Part shown: positions 1 to 9,698 of the stretch, piece by piece
Layout of the letters: each line of letters starts with the position of its first letter
Position numbering within the stretch: position 1 is the stretch's first letter
Assembly (NCBI RefSeq): GCF_020447315.1
Contig: NZ_JAJADQ010000013.1
Span: forward strand, 93,742-157,741
Reading direction: 5' to 3'
Length of the DNA: 64,000 nt
Origin: Hymenobacter nitidus
GTDB lineage: Bacteria > Bacteroidota > Bacteroidia > Cytophagales > Hymenobacteraceae
Position numbers and translations under genes: made by a program
Notes under the pieces: model-generated
Databases searched by the model: none
What the model was told of the DNA's origin: nothing
What the model saw: only the letters and a program-made list of their open reading frames with translations

Positions 1-369
1 GGTCAGGAACACGGCTGCCGTCATGCCCGTCATGATCTGGCTGAGCAGCCGGTCGAAAATGGCGGGCTGGTAGAGCACCATCGTGGCCATACCGAAGCTG
101 AAGGCAGCCAGCAGCAGCGGCAGGGGCCGCTGGGCCCGCTCGCGCAGGAGCAGGGAATTGACGTGGCCAAACCAGTACAATGCCCCGGTTCCAAGTGACG
201 GTAATAGAAAGGTGAAAGCAAAAACAATAGCCATTACTACCCACCGATCAGCCGGGTCGGGGAGCATAATTGTGCCCGGCAACTGATAACATATCATATA
301 AAATAGATACGAAGGCACCAGTAATGGGTGGAGAATTCCAGATAATATATTGGCAATCAGCTTGTTCAA
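1..369 (-). CDS. Integral membrane protein, C-terminal part beyond window (partial)
   Basis: An open frame runs from a TTG codon at 369 to the left edge without a stop; an in-frame TAA lies two codons before the TTG, so the start is well bounded. The visible 123 residues begin MNKLIANILSGILHPLLVP and hold at least three hydrophobic stretches separated by short charged loops such as RERAQRP. The HPLLVPSY opening resembles Bacteroidota membrane proteins often annotated as PAP2-like, but no phosphatase motif is visible in this part, so the function is left open. TTG is the only start in this frame that keeps the first hydrophobic segment. Confidence 0.6.
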   Translation of the reverse strand, partial: MNKLIANILSGILHPLLVPSYLFYMICYQLPGTIMLPDPADRWVVMAIVFAFTFLLPSLGTGALYWFGHVNSLLLRERAQRPLPLLLAAFSFGMATMVLYQPAIFDRLLSQIMTGMTAAVFLT

Positions 370-510
370 AGATTAAAGAAAAATTAATGTCTTGGGCCCT
401 AGAACTCCAAAACTACCAAAAGCATTATATTTATTCCTGATTAAGACGCGCTTAGCGTGTGTCAGGCCATACTCCAACACCCCTTCAATTTGTTCAATTT
501 TACTCTCTAA

Positions 511-3162
511 ATGGTGAAATCATCAACCCCCCGTAACCGTCAGTGGTGGGCTCTGCTGCTGCTGAGCGTCATTACCGCTTTTGGTGGCTTGTTCTTCTGG
601 CAGCGCGGCGCTACCACCCCCATTTCCCAAAACCTGGAGCAGCGGCTCGAAGGTGAGGAAGAGGAGGAAAAGTCGAAGGAAGACCGCCCCGACCTGGCTC
701 TTGAGCAGGACATCGAGCGTACCCTCGACCCCGCCCTGGGCATTGTGCCCCGCGAGCGGCTGATACAAGCCCAGGAATACGCTCAGCAGCTGCTGGCAGA
801 GCGCCCCAGCCGGCGTCTGCCCGTCAGCAGCCTGACTCAGACCAGCTGGGTGGAGCGGGGCCCAAACAACGTGGCGGGCCGCATCCGGGCCCTAGTAGTT
901 GACCCCGCTGATGCTACCGGTAATACGGTATGGGTTGGTGCGGCCGGCGGTGGCCTGTGGAAAACCACGACGGGGGCTTTGACTACGCCCGTGTCTTGGC
1001 AGAGCGTGGATAACTTCTTCGCCAATCTGGCGGTGACAGCCATTGCCTTCAACCCTCTCAATCCCGACATCATGTACTTCGGTACGGGTGAAGGCTACTA
1101 CAACGCTGATGCCGTGCGCGGTCTGGGTATCTGGAAATCGACGGACCATGGCGTGACCTGGACCCAGCTGTCTTCTACGGCCCGCAGTGCTAACTTCCAG
1201 TACGTGCTGAAGCTGGTGGTGCACCCCGTAACCGGCGACGTATATGCCGCGACGCGTGGCGGCCTGTTCCGGAGCGCCAACGGCGGTACCTCGTGGGAGA
1301 AAGTGCTGGGCGCTGGCACCGGCGCCGTTTCTAACCGCGCTGCCGACATCGAAATCGGTGCTGACAATAAGATTTACGCCGCCATGGGCGTGCAGGAAGG
1401 CGACGCCATCTACCGCTCGACCACGGGCAATGCCGGCAGCTGGACCAACCTGAACACGCAGACCAACTCGGGCCTGCCAACCTCGGGCTATGAGCGCATT
1501 GAGCTGGCCTGCGCGCCGAGCGATGCCAACCGCGTGTACGCCCTGTTCCAGGACGTGAACAATGCCATCCTGGACATCTTCCGCTCGAACGACGGTGGTG
1601 CTACCTGGACCGCGCTGAACAAGCCCCGCTGGGAAAACTCCGACGACTTCACCCGCGGCCAGGCCTGGTACGACCTCTCCATCGGCGTATCGCCCAGCAA
1701 CCCCAACCAGATCTACATCGGTGGTGTCGACCTGTTCCGCACCCTGGATGCCAATGCCACGCCCGTAGTCTGGAGCCAAGCTTCGTACTGGAGCCGGAGC
1801 AAAACCAACCCCGGCTACGTGCACGCCGACCAGCACACGGTAACCTTTGCTTCCAACGACGGTAGCAAGGCTTACTTCGGCTGTGACGGTGGTGTTTTTC
1901 TCACGGAAAATGCCTTTCCTGCTACCGGTGAAGTGGTATTCCGGCAGCGCAACAACGGTCTGAACGTAACGCAGTTCTACGCCGCCGCCATTCACCCCAC
2001 CAACCGGAACTACTTCCTGGCTGGTGCGCAGGACAACGGTAGCCAGCGGTTTAATGCCGCTGGTTTGAGCAGCACAGCCGAAGCCTCGGGTGGCGACGGT
2101 GCCTTCTGCTTTATCGACGAGGATGACCCAACGTTCCAGTTTACGTCCTACGTCTACAGCAACTACTTCCGCTCCAGCAACAGCGGTGCTACCTTCCCCC
2201 GCATCACCAACAACAACAACGGTTCGTTTATTAACCCCACGGACTACGACAGCAAGAGCAACACGATGTACGCTGGCTCAACGGCCGGAACTATGTTTGT
2301 GTGGCCCAACGCAACGACTTCCAACACGACCCGGAGCATGGCTCTGCCTGCGGGCTCAGGCTCGGTGACGCACGTAACGGTTTCGAAGGTTCAGGATAAC
2401 CGGGTGTTCGTGGGTACCAGCAACGGCAAAGTGCTGCGCATTGATGATGCCCTGGCCGAAGCTCCGGCTACGCCGACGTTCACGGAAATCCGGGCTGGTA
2501 TCGGCTCGGTGTCGTGCGTGGCGGCTGAACCCGGCAACGACAACCACCTGCTGGTGACTTACTCCAACTACGGCGTGACCAGCGTGTGGGAAACCAGAAA
2601 CGGTGGCACCACGTGGCGGAGCGTAGAAGGCAACCTGCCCGATATGCCCGTACGCTGGGCCCTGTTTGACCCTGCTAACCCCCTGCGGGCAATGCTGGCT
2701 ACCGAGCTAGGTGTGTGGAGCACCGACAACCTGGACGCACCGGATGTGGCCTGGGACCCCGCCAACACCGGCATGGCCAACGTGCGCGTCGACATGCTGC
2801 GCATGCGCACGTCGGACAAGCAGATTGTGGCCGCTACGCACGGTCGTGGCCTCTATACCACGGATGTATTTGTGGCCCTAGCTAACAAGAACGCCGTGGC
2901 AGTAAATAACAAGTTCATCAGCAGTGCCTATCCGAACCCCTTCGTGCAAACCCTGAATGTGGAACTAAGCCAGGCTGCTGCCAGCGGTGCCACCATCAGC
3001 CTCTCCGATATGCAGGGCCGCGTGGTGTACAAGACCGAAGTGAAAACTGCTGACCGTCTGCTGAAGCTGAACGTGCCCAGCAGCCTCAGCGCCGGGGTAT
3101 ACACCCTGACCGTGCGTGACGCCAAGCAAATGGCTACGCGCCAAGTAGTACTAAAACGCTAG
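511..3162 (+). CDS. T9SS-exported BNR/sortilin-like beta-propeller protein
   Basis: 883-residue secreted protein. An N-terminal hydrophobic segment (about residues 13-30) serves as signal peptide or anchor and is followed by an acidic stretch (about 47-60). Residues about 110-800 carry repeated BNR/VPS10-type motifs such as GGLWKTT, GIWKSTDHGVTW, NDGGATWT and GGTTWRS, expected to form one or more beta-propellers. Residues 804-883 form a T9SS type A sorting domain (YPNPF, MQGRVVY, AGVYTLTV, final KR). By family knowledge it is exported to the cell surface or medium through the type IX system; ligand or enzymatic activity is unknown. It is the first of two tandem paralogues and lacks the extra PLPVEL domain found in its neighbour. 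Confidence 0.88.
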   Translation: MVKSSTPRNRQWWALLLLSVITAFGGLFFWQRGATTPISQNLEQRLEGEEEEEKSKEDRPDLALEQDIERTLDPALGIVPRERLIQAQEYAQQLLAERPSRRLPVSSLTQTSWVERGPNNVAGRIRALVVDPADATGNTVWVGAAGGGLWKTTTGALTTPVSWQSVDNFFANLAVTAIAFNPLNPDIMYFGTGEGYYNADAVRGLGIWKSTDHGVTWTQLSSTARSANFQYVLKLVVHPVTGDVYAATRGGLFRSANGGTSWEKVLGAGTGAVSNRAADIEIGADNKIYAAMGVQEGDAIYRSTTGNAGSWTNLNTQTNSGLPTSGYERIELACAPSDANRVYALFQDVNNAILDIFRSNDGGATWTALNKPRWENSDDFTRGQAWYDLSIGVSPSNPNQIYIGGVDLFRTLDANATPVVWSQASYWSRSKTNPGYVHADQHTVTFASNDGSKAYFGCDGGVFLTENAFPATGEVVFRQRNNGLNVTQFYAAAIHPTNRNYFLAGAQDNGSQRFNAAGLSSTAEASGGDGAFCFIDEDDPTFQFTSYVYSNYFRSSNSGATFPRITNNNNGSFINPTDYDSKSNTMYAGSTAGTMFVWPNATTSNTTRSMALPAGSGSVTHVTVSKVQDNRVFVGTSNGKVLRIDDALAEAPATPTFTEIRAGIGSVSCVAAEPGNDNHLLVTYSNYGVTSVWETRNGGTTWRSVEGNLPDMPVRWALFDPANPLRAMLATELGVWSTDNLDAPDVAWDPANTGMANVRVDMLRMRTSDKQIVAATHGRGLYTTDVFVALANKNAVAVNNKFISSAYPNPFVQTLNVELSQAAASGATISLSDMQGRVVYKTEVKTADRLLKLNVPSSLSAGVYTLTVRDAKQMATRQVVLKR

Positions 3163-3190
3163 TAATAGCCGTAGTACGTGTTTGCAAAAA

Positions 3191-3220
3191 GGGGAGCCCT
3201 ACACAGGGTTCCCCTTTTTT
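3191..3220 (+). terminator. Intrinsic terminator after the first BNR gene
   Basis: GGGGAGCCCT and AGGGTTCCCC pair with one G-U wobble around a 4-nt loop and are followed by six T. It separates the two paralogous T9SS genes, so the second probably has its own promoter. Confidence 0.85.
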
Positions 3221-3392
3221 ATTATCTGAATCTCTTGTGTGCCAAATGGTTTAAGCTGGGCTGCACGGGCAGTAGCCTAAGTCAGTGGTTGATTAGCAGT
3301 GTGCAAATAATAAGATTAAAGCAAGAAGGCGACAGAGGAAACTCCTAGTTATATTTGGAAACCCTAATAGTTGGGTTCAATTCGAGAAACGC

Positions 3393-6359
3393 TTGAAAAA
3401 AAATTTACGCTCCGTAAGCGGCATGCAATGGGCATGCGCCAGCTTACTTACTATGGGAGTTGCCTTGGGCAGCTACCACCTGCAACAGCTTTCCTTGTCC
3501 CACCGTCCTGCACCGCACGGTCTGAGCTCAGAGTCAGAAGAGGAAGAACCAAAGCGCCCCGACCGTCCCGATTTGGCCCTGGCTCAGGAAGTAGCGCTTA
3601 CCCGCGACCCGGCCACGGGCACCGTGCCGCGCGAACGGCTGCTGGTAGCCCAGGAGCAGATCGCGCAGATGCTGGCGGAAAAGGCCGGCCAGCGGGCCAT
3701 TGGCGGCAGTCTGAGCACGGCCAACTGGTCGGAGAAAGGCCCCAGCAACATCGGTGGCCGAGTGCGGGCCCTGTTGCCCGACCCCGCTGACGCTACCGGC
3801 AATAAGGTGTGGGCCGGCTCGGTGGGCGGCGGCCTCTGGAAAACAAACAACGCCATGGCCACCACGCCCACCTGGACGAAGGTGAATGACTCGTTTGCCA
3901 ACATGGCCATTACGACCATGGCCTACAATCCCAATAACTCCGATATTATGTATTTCGGAACGGGTGAGGGCTTTGGCAATGTAGATGCGGTGCGGGGCAT
4001 GGGTATCTGGAAATCAACCGACCACGGCGCATCCTGGAGCCAGCTAAGCAGCACCAACACCTTTGAGTTCTACTATGTGCAGAAGCTAGTAGTCGACAAG
4101 AACGGCTGGCTGTACGCCGCCACGTCCAGCGGCCTGCGCCGCAGCAAGGACGGTGGCGCCACCTGGGCGGGCGTGCTGTACAATAACAGCGCGGGCTACG
4201 GAAACTTTTCGGACGTGGATGTGCACCCGACCACGGGAGCGGTATACGCCTCGCTGGGTATCTTTCAGGCGGGGGGAGGCATTATGTACTCGGCTTCGGG
4301 CGATGCCGGGACCTATGCCAACCTGAACGCTCCGGCCAACTCCGGCTTGCCGGCCAACAACACCCATTACCGGGTGGAGGTGGCCATTGCGCCCAGCGAC
4401 CCAACGCGGATGTACGCCATGTTCTGCTCCACCTCCAGCACGCTGCTCAACATCTACCGGTCGTTAGACGGTGGCCTGACCTGGCAGGCGCTACCTAAGC
4501 CCGATGATGCGGATACCGGCATTACGGCGGCCGACTTCACCCGCGGGCAGGCCTGGTACGACTTGGCTATTGCCGTGTCCCCGACGGACCCCAACACGGT
4601 GTTTGTGGGCGGAATCGATATTTTCAAGACGAGCAATGCGGGAGCTACCGGGGCCAACAGCGTCTCCTGGCAGCAGGTAACGCACTGGTACGGCGGCTTC
4701 GGCTTCCAGAATATTCACGCTGACCAGCATGCCATTGCCTTTCTGCCGGGCTCGGGCACTATTGCGTACTTCGGCAACGACGGCGGCGTGGCCCGGACCA
4801 CCAACGCTACGGCGGCCACTCCGACCCTGACGCACATCAACTCGGGGTTCAACGTGACGCAGTTCTACAGCGTGGCGGCTCACCCCACCGACTACAACTA
4901 TTTCCTGGCCGGGGCTCAGGACAACGGAACCCAGCAGTTCAGGAGTACCACCGGCACGCAAACCCGGGACATCAACGGCGGCGACGGGGCCTTCTGCTTT
5001 ATCGACGAAGACCAGCCTCAATACCAGTTTGCCACCTACGTTTACAGCAACATCTACCGCACCTCGACGGGCGGCACGGAAACCCAGTTTCCGACCACGC
5101 TCGTGAACGACAACACCGGCTCCTTCATCAACCCGATGGAGTACGACAGCAAGAACAACGCGCTGTATTACGCCTACAGCGCCAACAACCTGCGCCGCAC
5201 CCTGCAGGCCACCGGCTCACCGGTATCGGCTACTATCTCCCTGGTTACCACGGCCGTGCCCGCCCCGGGTCAGGTTACGCACGTAGCCGTGTCGCCGAAC
5301 GTGGACAACCGGGTGTATGTGGGTACCAGCAGCGGCAAAGTGCTGCGCATCGACAACGCCCACACGGCCACGCCGACCGTTACGCCGATTTATACTACCG
5401 GGCCCACCAACGTTTCCATTTCCGGCATTGCCGTGGAGCGCAGCGCTGTTACGCCCGATGCCGACCAGCACATTCTGTTCACCGTTTCCAACTACGGAGC
5501 TACCAGCGTGTGGCAGACTACCAACGGCGGCACCGCCTGGGCTTCGGCCGAAGGCAACCTGCCCGATATGCCCGTGCGCTGGGTACTGTTTGACCCCACG
5601 GGCGGCAAACGCGCTATGATTGCCACCGAGCTGGGCGTGTGGACCACCGACGACCTGACGACCGCCGCCGTAAGCTGGTCGCCGTCTAACACCAACCTGG
5701 CCAACGTGCGTGTGGATATGCTGCGCCTGCGCAAAGCCGACCGCATGGTGGTGGCCGCCACCCACGGGCGCGGTGTCTTTACTTCCAACGTCTTTATCGT
5801 CAACCCGCTGCCGGTGGAGCTGACCAGCTTTACGGGCCGCGGCACGGAGGCGGGAGTGGCGCTGCGCTGGCAAACGGCTTCGGAGCACCAGAGCCGTAGC
5901 TTCGTGGTAGAGCGGGCCGCCGATGGGAAGTCTTTCCAGGCAATCGGTAGCCAGGCTGCCGCTGGCAACAGCAGTGCCGTCCGCGTGTATACCTACCTCG
6001 ACGAAACGGCTGGCCCGGGCAAGTACGCCTACCGTCTGCACCAGCTCGACCAGGACGGCTCGGGTTCCTACTCGCCCGCCGTGATGGTGAATTTAGCCGC
6101 CAGTGCCGCGCCGCTGCTCACCAGTGCCTATCCGAGTCCCTTCAGCAACGAGCTGACGCTGCAGCTGCGGGAGCCGGTGCGCGGCGACATTATGGCCACG
6201 CTGACCAACACACAGGGCCGCGTGGTTTACCGTGCCCGTCAGCAAAGCCCCAGCCGCCTGGTGCCGCTGGCCGTGCCCACCACTCTGGCCGCCGGCAGCT
6301 ACCTGCTCACGGTGCAGGCCGCCGGACAGCAGGCCACCCGCCGCGTGATGCACCGCTAA
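3393..6359 (+). CDS. T9SS-exported BNR/sortilin-like protein, paralogue of the preceding gene
   Basis: 988 residues from a TTG start, chosen because it gives a basic n-region (MKKNLRS) before the hydrophobic signal segment; an ATG ten codons later would remove it. The same motifs recur in the same order as in the upstream paralogue (GGGLWKTNN, GIWKSTDHGASW, GTGEGFGN, TRGQAWYDL, GGDGAFCFIDED). Unlike the paralogue it has an added beta-sandwich module at about 805-908 beginning PLPVELTSF, of the kind that often precedes T9SS domains, then a sorting domain at about 909-988 (YPSPF, TQGRVVY). Tandem duplication followed by divergence of the C-terminal module is inferred. Substrate unknown. Confidence 0.87.
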   Translation: MKKNLRSVSGMQWACASLLTMGVALGSYHLQQLSLSHRPAPHGLSSESEEEEPKRPDRPDLALAQEVALTRDPATGTVPRERLLVAQEQIAQMLAEKAGQRAIGGSLSTANWSEKGPSNIGGRVRALLPDPADATGNKVWAGSVGGGLWKTNNAMATTPTWTKVNDSFANMAITTMAYNPNNSDIMYFGTGEGFGNVDAVRGMGIWKSTDHGASWSQLSSTNTFEFYYVQKLVVDKNGWLYAATSSGLRRSKDGGATWAGVLYNNSAGYGNFSDVDVHPTTGAVYASLGIFQAGGGIMYSASGDAGTYANLNAPANSGLPANNTHYRVEVAIAPSDPTRMYAMFCSTSSTLLNIYRSLDGGLTWQALPKPDDADTGITAADFTRGQAWYDLAIAVSPTDPNTVFVGGIDIFKTSNAGATGANSVSWQQVTHWYGGFGFQNIHADQHAIAFLPGSGTIAYFGNDGGVARTTNATAATPTLTHINSGFNVTQFYSVAAHPTDYNYFLAGAQDNGTQQFRSTTGTQTRDINGGDGAFCFIDEDQPQYQFATYVYSNIYRTSTGGTETQFPTTLVNDNTGSFINPMEYDSKNNALYYAYSANNLRRTLQATGSPVSATISLVTTAVPAPGQVTHVAVSPNVDNRVYVGTSSGKVLRIDNAHTATPTVTPIYTTGPTNVSISGIAVERSAVTPDADQHILFTVSNYGATSVWQTTNGGTAWASAEGNLPDMPVRWVLFDPTGGKRAMIATELGVWTTDDLTTAAVSWSPSNTNLANVRVDMLRLRKADRMVVAATHGRGVFTSNVFIVNPLPVELTSFTGRGTEAGVALRWQTASEHQSRSFVVERAADGKSFQAIGSQAAAGNSSAVRVYTYLDETAGPGKYAYRLHQLDQDGSGSYSPAVMVNLAASAAPLLTSAYPSPFSNELTLQLREPVRGDIMATLTNTQGRVVYRARQQSPSRLVPLAVPTTLAAGSYLLTVQAAGQQATRRVMHR

Positions 6360-6389
6360 GCGGGGTGCTGACCTCTCAATAGTCAGGTA

Positions 6390-6429
6390 CACAAAGAGCC
6401 GCCCGAAATGCTTCCGGCGGCTCTTTGTG
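6390..6429. terminator. Bidirectional terminator hairpin between convergent genes
   Basis: A perfect 14-bp stem (CACAAAGAGCCGCC with its complement) around a 12-nt loop lies between the end of the second BNR gene and the end of rpoN. Its core is nearly identical to the terminator after ettA at 32329-32362. Confidence 0.8.
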
Positions 6430-6453
6430 ATTTGCAATGCTTTCCAGTGAGGC

Positions 6454-8037
6454 CTACAGCTCTTTGCGCAAACGAGCTACTGGAATATTAAGCTGCTCCC
6501 GGTACTTGGCTACGGTGCGGCGGGCAATGTTATAGCCGCGGGCGTTGAGCATTTTCTCCAGCTTATCGTCGCTGAGCGGGCGGTTTTTGCTTTCGCCCTC
6601 GATGATTTCCTTCAGGATGTGCTTCACCTCGCGGGAGCTGGCATCTTCGCCCGAGTCGGTGGCAATGCCTTCCGAGAAGAAGTACTTCAGCGGGTAGATA
6701 CCAAACTCGGTCTGCACCGACTTGGAGTTGGCCACCCGGCTCACGGTGCTGATGTCCATACCAATTTCGGTGGCTATGTCCTTCAGAATCATGGGGCGCA
6801 GCTTGCTTTCGTCGCCTTCCAGGAAAAAGTCGTGCTGGTAGCGCACGATGGAGTCCATGGTTTTGAGCAGGGTCTGCTGGCGCTGCTTGATGGCGTCGAT
6901 AAACCAGCGGGCCGAGTCGAGCTTCTGCTTCACGAAGGTCACGGCCTCTTTCATCTTCTTGTCCTTCTTGGCCGCCTTGTCGTAGGTCTGGAACATCTCG
7001 GTGTAGGCCGGGGCCACCCGCAGGTCCGGGGCGTTGCGCGCGTTCAGCGTGAGGTTGAACACGCCGTTGTCGTTGGTCAGGATGAAGTCGGGGATGATGT
7101 ACTGCACCTTGCCCATGCCCACGGGGCCAGTGCCGCCGGGCTTGGGGTTCAGCTTCAGAATCAGGGCAATGGCCTCCTTCAGCTCGTCGTCTTCCAGGTC
7201 CAGCTTCTGCTGAATGCGCTGGTAGTGCTTCTTGGTAAACTCGTCGAACGTCTCACTCAGAATCCGCTCGGCGTGCTCAGTCAGCTCATCCTGATGCCGC
7301 CGCTCCAGCTGCAGCAACAGGCACTCCTGCAGGTCGCGGGCGGCAATACCGGCCGGGTCGAAGCTCTGAATCAGGTGGAGTACGCCTTCGATTTCGGCCT
7401 CATCGGCCTCGATGTTCTGCGAAAAAGCCAGGTCGTTAGCAATGGCCGACAGGTCGCGCCGGATGTAGCCGTCGTTGTCAATCGAGCCGATCAGCTGGCG
7501 GCCGATGGCTTCTTGCTTCTCGTCGAGGTCGGCAAAGCCCAGCTGGTCGAGCAGGGCATCGGTGAGGGAGGCGCCGGTATCGGCCAGGGGCATTTCCCGG
7601 TCGTCTTCGGGCTCACCGGGCCCGTCGCCCTGCATCTTGTAGCCCGCTATTTCGTCGTCGTTCAGGTAATCGCCCAGGTCCAGCTCTTCATTGTCCTTGG
7701 TGTTGTCGACCGGGTCATCCTCCTTGGTCGGAATCTCAATTTCGGGCTGTTCCTCGCTGCCCTGATCGAAGTCTTCGTCGAGGGTGTTATCGTCGGAGTC
7801 AAACTCGGAATCGGGGTCGTCGAAGTCGTCCGAATCGTCGGCCTCGTCGTCGCGCTCCTGGTCTTCTACCTCGTCGTCGGTGTTTTCGTCGCCCTCCTCC
7901 AGGGCCGGATTCACTTCCAGCTCTTCCTTGATGCGCGCCTCCAGCTCTGCTGTCGGGATTTGCAGCAGCTTAATGAATTGTATCTGTTGGGGAGACAGCT
8001 TCTGCGAGAGAAGCTGTTTCATGTCAAGTCTTTGCAT
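6454..8037 (-). CDS. rpoN: RNA polymerase sigma-54 factor RpoN
   Basis: 527 residues with the ATG giving MQRLDMKQLLSQKLSPQQ; a longer reading frame upstream adds only eight poorly supported residues. Region I is Gln/Leu-rich (QIQFIKLLQIPTAELE), followed by a strongly acidic linker (about 50-130), the core-binding region (QLGFADLDEKQEAIG, FDPAGIAARDLQECL) and the DNA-binding C-terminus. The RpoN box ARRTVAKYRE sits at about 505-514, where it contacts the -24 element. Sigma-54 needs AAA+ activators to open promoters; none is encoded in this window. The gene is divergent from asnS, and its own upstream region has a TATATTTG box at 8087-8094. Confidence 0.96.
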   Translation of the reverse strand: MQRLDMKQLLSQKLSPQQIQFIKLLQIPTAELEARIKEELEVNPALEEGDENTDDEVEDQERDDEADDSDDFDDPDSEFDSDDNTLDEDFDQGSEEQPEIEIPTKEDDPVDNTKDNEELDLGDYLNDDEIAGYKMQGDGPGEPEDDREMPLADTGASLTDALLDQLGFADLDEKQEAIGRQLIGSIDNDGYIRRDLSAIANDLAFSQNIEADEAEIEGVLHLIQSFDPAGIAARDLQECLLLQLERRHQDELTEHAERILSETFDEFTKKHYQRIQQKLDLEDDELKEAIALILKLNPKPGGTGPVGMGKVQYIIPDFILTNDNGVFNLTLNARNAPDLRVAPAYTEMFQTYDKAAKKDKKMKEAVTFVKQKLDSARWFIDAIKQRQQTLLKTMDSIVRYQHDFFLEGDESKLRPMILKDIATEIGMDISTVSRVANSKSVQTEFGIYPLKYFFSEGIATDSGEDASSREVKHILKEIIEGESKNRPLSDDKLEKMLNARGYNIARRTVAKYREQLNIPVARLRKEL

Positions 8038-8086
8038 ACTCTGGAAAGCGTGTAACCCCACGGTAAAGTGCCAGCGGGGTTCTCTT

Positions 8087-8094
8087 CAAATATA
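8087..8094 (-). promoter_or_regulatory. Bacteroidota-type -7 box (TAnnTTTG) for rpoN
   Basis: On the minus strand the box reads TATATTTG, matching the Bacteroidota sigma factor -7 consensus, about 50 nt before the rpoN ATG. A TTTG lies 24 nt further upstream, slightly beyond the usual spacing, so the -33 assignment is weak. Confidence 0.5.
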
Positions 8095-8214
8095 GACCTT
8101 TCTGTACTTGAGTTAGGTCAAAAAAGTTGAGCCCGGGGCCCCACATCATTTTGGCAAAACAACGCCGCCGGCCCCGAATCACAAAACAAACGAGGCGAAT
8201 CCGGTAAACTGATT

Positions 8215-8242
8215 TTTGCACCCCGCAAAAGTCCTACCTTTG
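8215..8242 (+). promoter_or_regulatory. Bacteroidota-type promoter for asnS
   Basis: A TTTG at 8215-8218 is followed after 16 nt by TACCTTTG at 8235-8242, both matching the -33/-7 consensus of Bacteroidota housekeeping promoters. The -7 box is 36 nt before the asnS ATG. Confidence 0.6.
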
Positions 8243-8278
8243 CCGACTTAACGTTTACAATACAGAAAGCTAAGTCCG

Positions 8279-9682
8279 ATGTCTGTCAGAAGGTCGAGTG
8301 TGCAGGAGCTGCTCCAGAGCCAGGAGCTGGAGCGTGAGGTGGTGGTGAAAGGCTGGGTGCGTACCCGCCGCGGGAATAAATATGTGCAGTTTATTGCCAT
8401 CAACGACGGTTCCGGCTTCAATTCCATTCAGGTGGTGGCCGATGCCGAGAAGTTTCCCGAGGAAACGCTCAAGGCCGACGGCGTCGAAAACGGCGCGGCC
8501 GTGATGGTGCGCGGCAAGCTGGTCGCCTCCCAGGGCAAAGGCCAGAGCGTGGAAATTCAGGCGTCGGAAATTACGGTGTATGGCAAGGCCGACACCGAAA
8601 CCTACCCGCTCCAGAAGAAAGGCCACTCCCTCGAGTTCCTGCGCGAAATTGCCCACCTGCGCCCCCGTACCAACACGTTTGGCGCGGTGCTGCGCATCCG
8701 GCACGCTATGGCCTTTGCCGTGCACCAGTACTTCAACGACCACGGCTTCTACTACGTGCACACGCCCATCGTGACGGGCTCCGATGCGGAAGGTGCCGGC
8801 CAGATGTTCCGCGTAACCACGCTGCCCGACCAGAACCCGCCCCTGATGGAAGACAAGTCGGCGGTAGACTACAAGCAGGACTTCTTCGGCAAGCAAACCA
8901 ACCTGACCGTTTCGGGCCAGCTGGAAGCCGAAGTGGCCGCCATGGCGCTGGGCAAAGTGTACACGTTCGGGCCCACGTTCCGGGCCGAGAATTCCAACAC
9001 CGCCCGCCATCTGGCCGAGTTCTGGATGATTGAGCCCGAGGTGGCCTTCAACGACCTGCAGGACAACATGGACCTGGCCGAGGACTTCCTCCGCCACCTG
9101 GTGCGCTACGCCCTGACCCACTGCGCCGACGACCTCAAGTTCCTCAACGAGCAGTACGACAAGGAGCTGTTGGGTCGCCTGCAGTTCGTGGTCGACAACG
9201 ATTTCACCCGCCTGACCTACACCGAAGCGGTGGAAATCCTGAAAACGGCCAAGCAGAAGTTCGAATTCCCCGTGGACTGGGGTACCGACCTGCAGAGCGA
9301 GCATGAGCGGTATCTGGTAGAAAAGCACTTCAAGAAGCCCGTTATCCTGACCGATTATCCCAAGGATATCAAGGCCTTCTACATGAAGCTCAACGACGAC
9401 AACAAAACCGTGCGGGCCATGGACGTGCTGTTTCCCGGCATCGGCGAAATTATCGGCGGCTCGCAGCGCGAGGAAAGTCTGGAGAAGCTCACCACCCGCA
9501 TGGCCGAAATGCACGTGCACGAGGAAGAGCTGTGGTGGTATCTGGAGCTGCGCAAGTACGGCACCGCGCCTCACGCCGGCTTCGGGCTAGGCTTCGAGCG
9601 TCTCATGCTGTTCGTGACCGGCATGGGCAACATCCGCGACGTAATTCCCTTCCCCCGCTTCCCCAAGAGCGCCGAGTTTTAG
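8279..9682 (+). CDS. asnS: Asparaginyl-tRNA synthetase (class II)
   Basis: 467 residues, normal length for AsnRS. The N-terminal OB-fold anticodon-binding domain (VVVKGWVRTRRGNKYVQF, residues about 20-120) precedes the class II catalytic core: motif 1 region around HTPIVTGSDAEGAGQMF, motif 2 FRAENSNTARHLAEFWMIE, and motif 3 GFGLGFERLMLFVTG followed by NIRDVIPFPR. The FRAENSNT loop and the ending FPRFP favour AsnRS over the related AspRS. It charges tRNA-Asn with asparagine in the cytoplasm. It stands alone, divergent from rpoN, and ends just before a long perfect palindrome. Confidence 0.96.
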   Translation: MSVRRSSVQELLQSQELEREVVVKGWVRTRRGNKYVQFIAINDGSGFNSIQVVADAEKFPEETLKADGVENGAAVMVRGKLVASQGKGQSVEIQASEITVYGKADTETYPLQKKGHSLEFLREIAHLRPRTNTFGAVLRIRHAMAFAVHQYFNDHGFYYVHTPIVTGSDAEGAGQMFRVTTLPDQNPPLMEDKSAVDYKQDFFGKQTNLTVSGQLEAEVAAMALGKVYTFGPTFRAENSNTARHLAEFWMIEPEVAFNDLQDNMDLAEDFLRHLVRYALTHCADDLKFLNEQYDKELLGRLQFVVDNDFTRLTYTEAVEILKTAKQKFEFPVDWGTDLQSEHERYLVEKHFKKPVILTDYPKDIKAFYMKLNDDNKTVRAMDVLFPGIGEIIGGSQREESLEKLTTRMAEMHVHEEELWWYLELRKYGTAPHAGFGLGFERLMLFVTGMGNIRDVIPFPRFPKSAEF

Positions 9683-9698
9683 GAAGTGCAGCGTTTAG

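Noticed and set aside
892..1995. A long open frame on the minus strand opposite the first BNR gene
   Set aside because: Composition-driven antisense frame in GC-rich DNA; the plus-strand frame has clear BNR and T9SS motifs.
6619..8055. A 478-codon plus-strand frame across rpoN
   Set aside because: Val/Leu/Gly/His-rich shadow of the sigma-54 gene with no recognisable domain.
8270..9574. A 434-codon minus-strand frame across asnS
   Set aside because: Antisense shadow; AsnRS motifs on the plus strand are complete.
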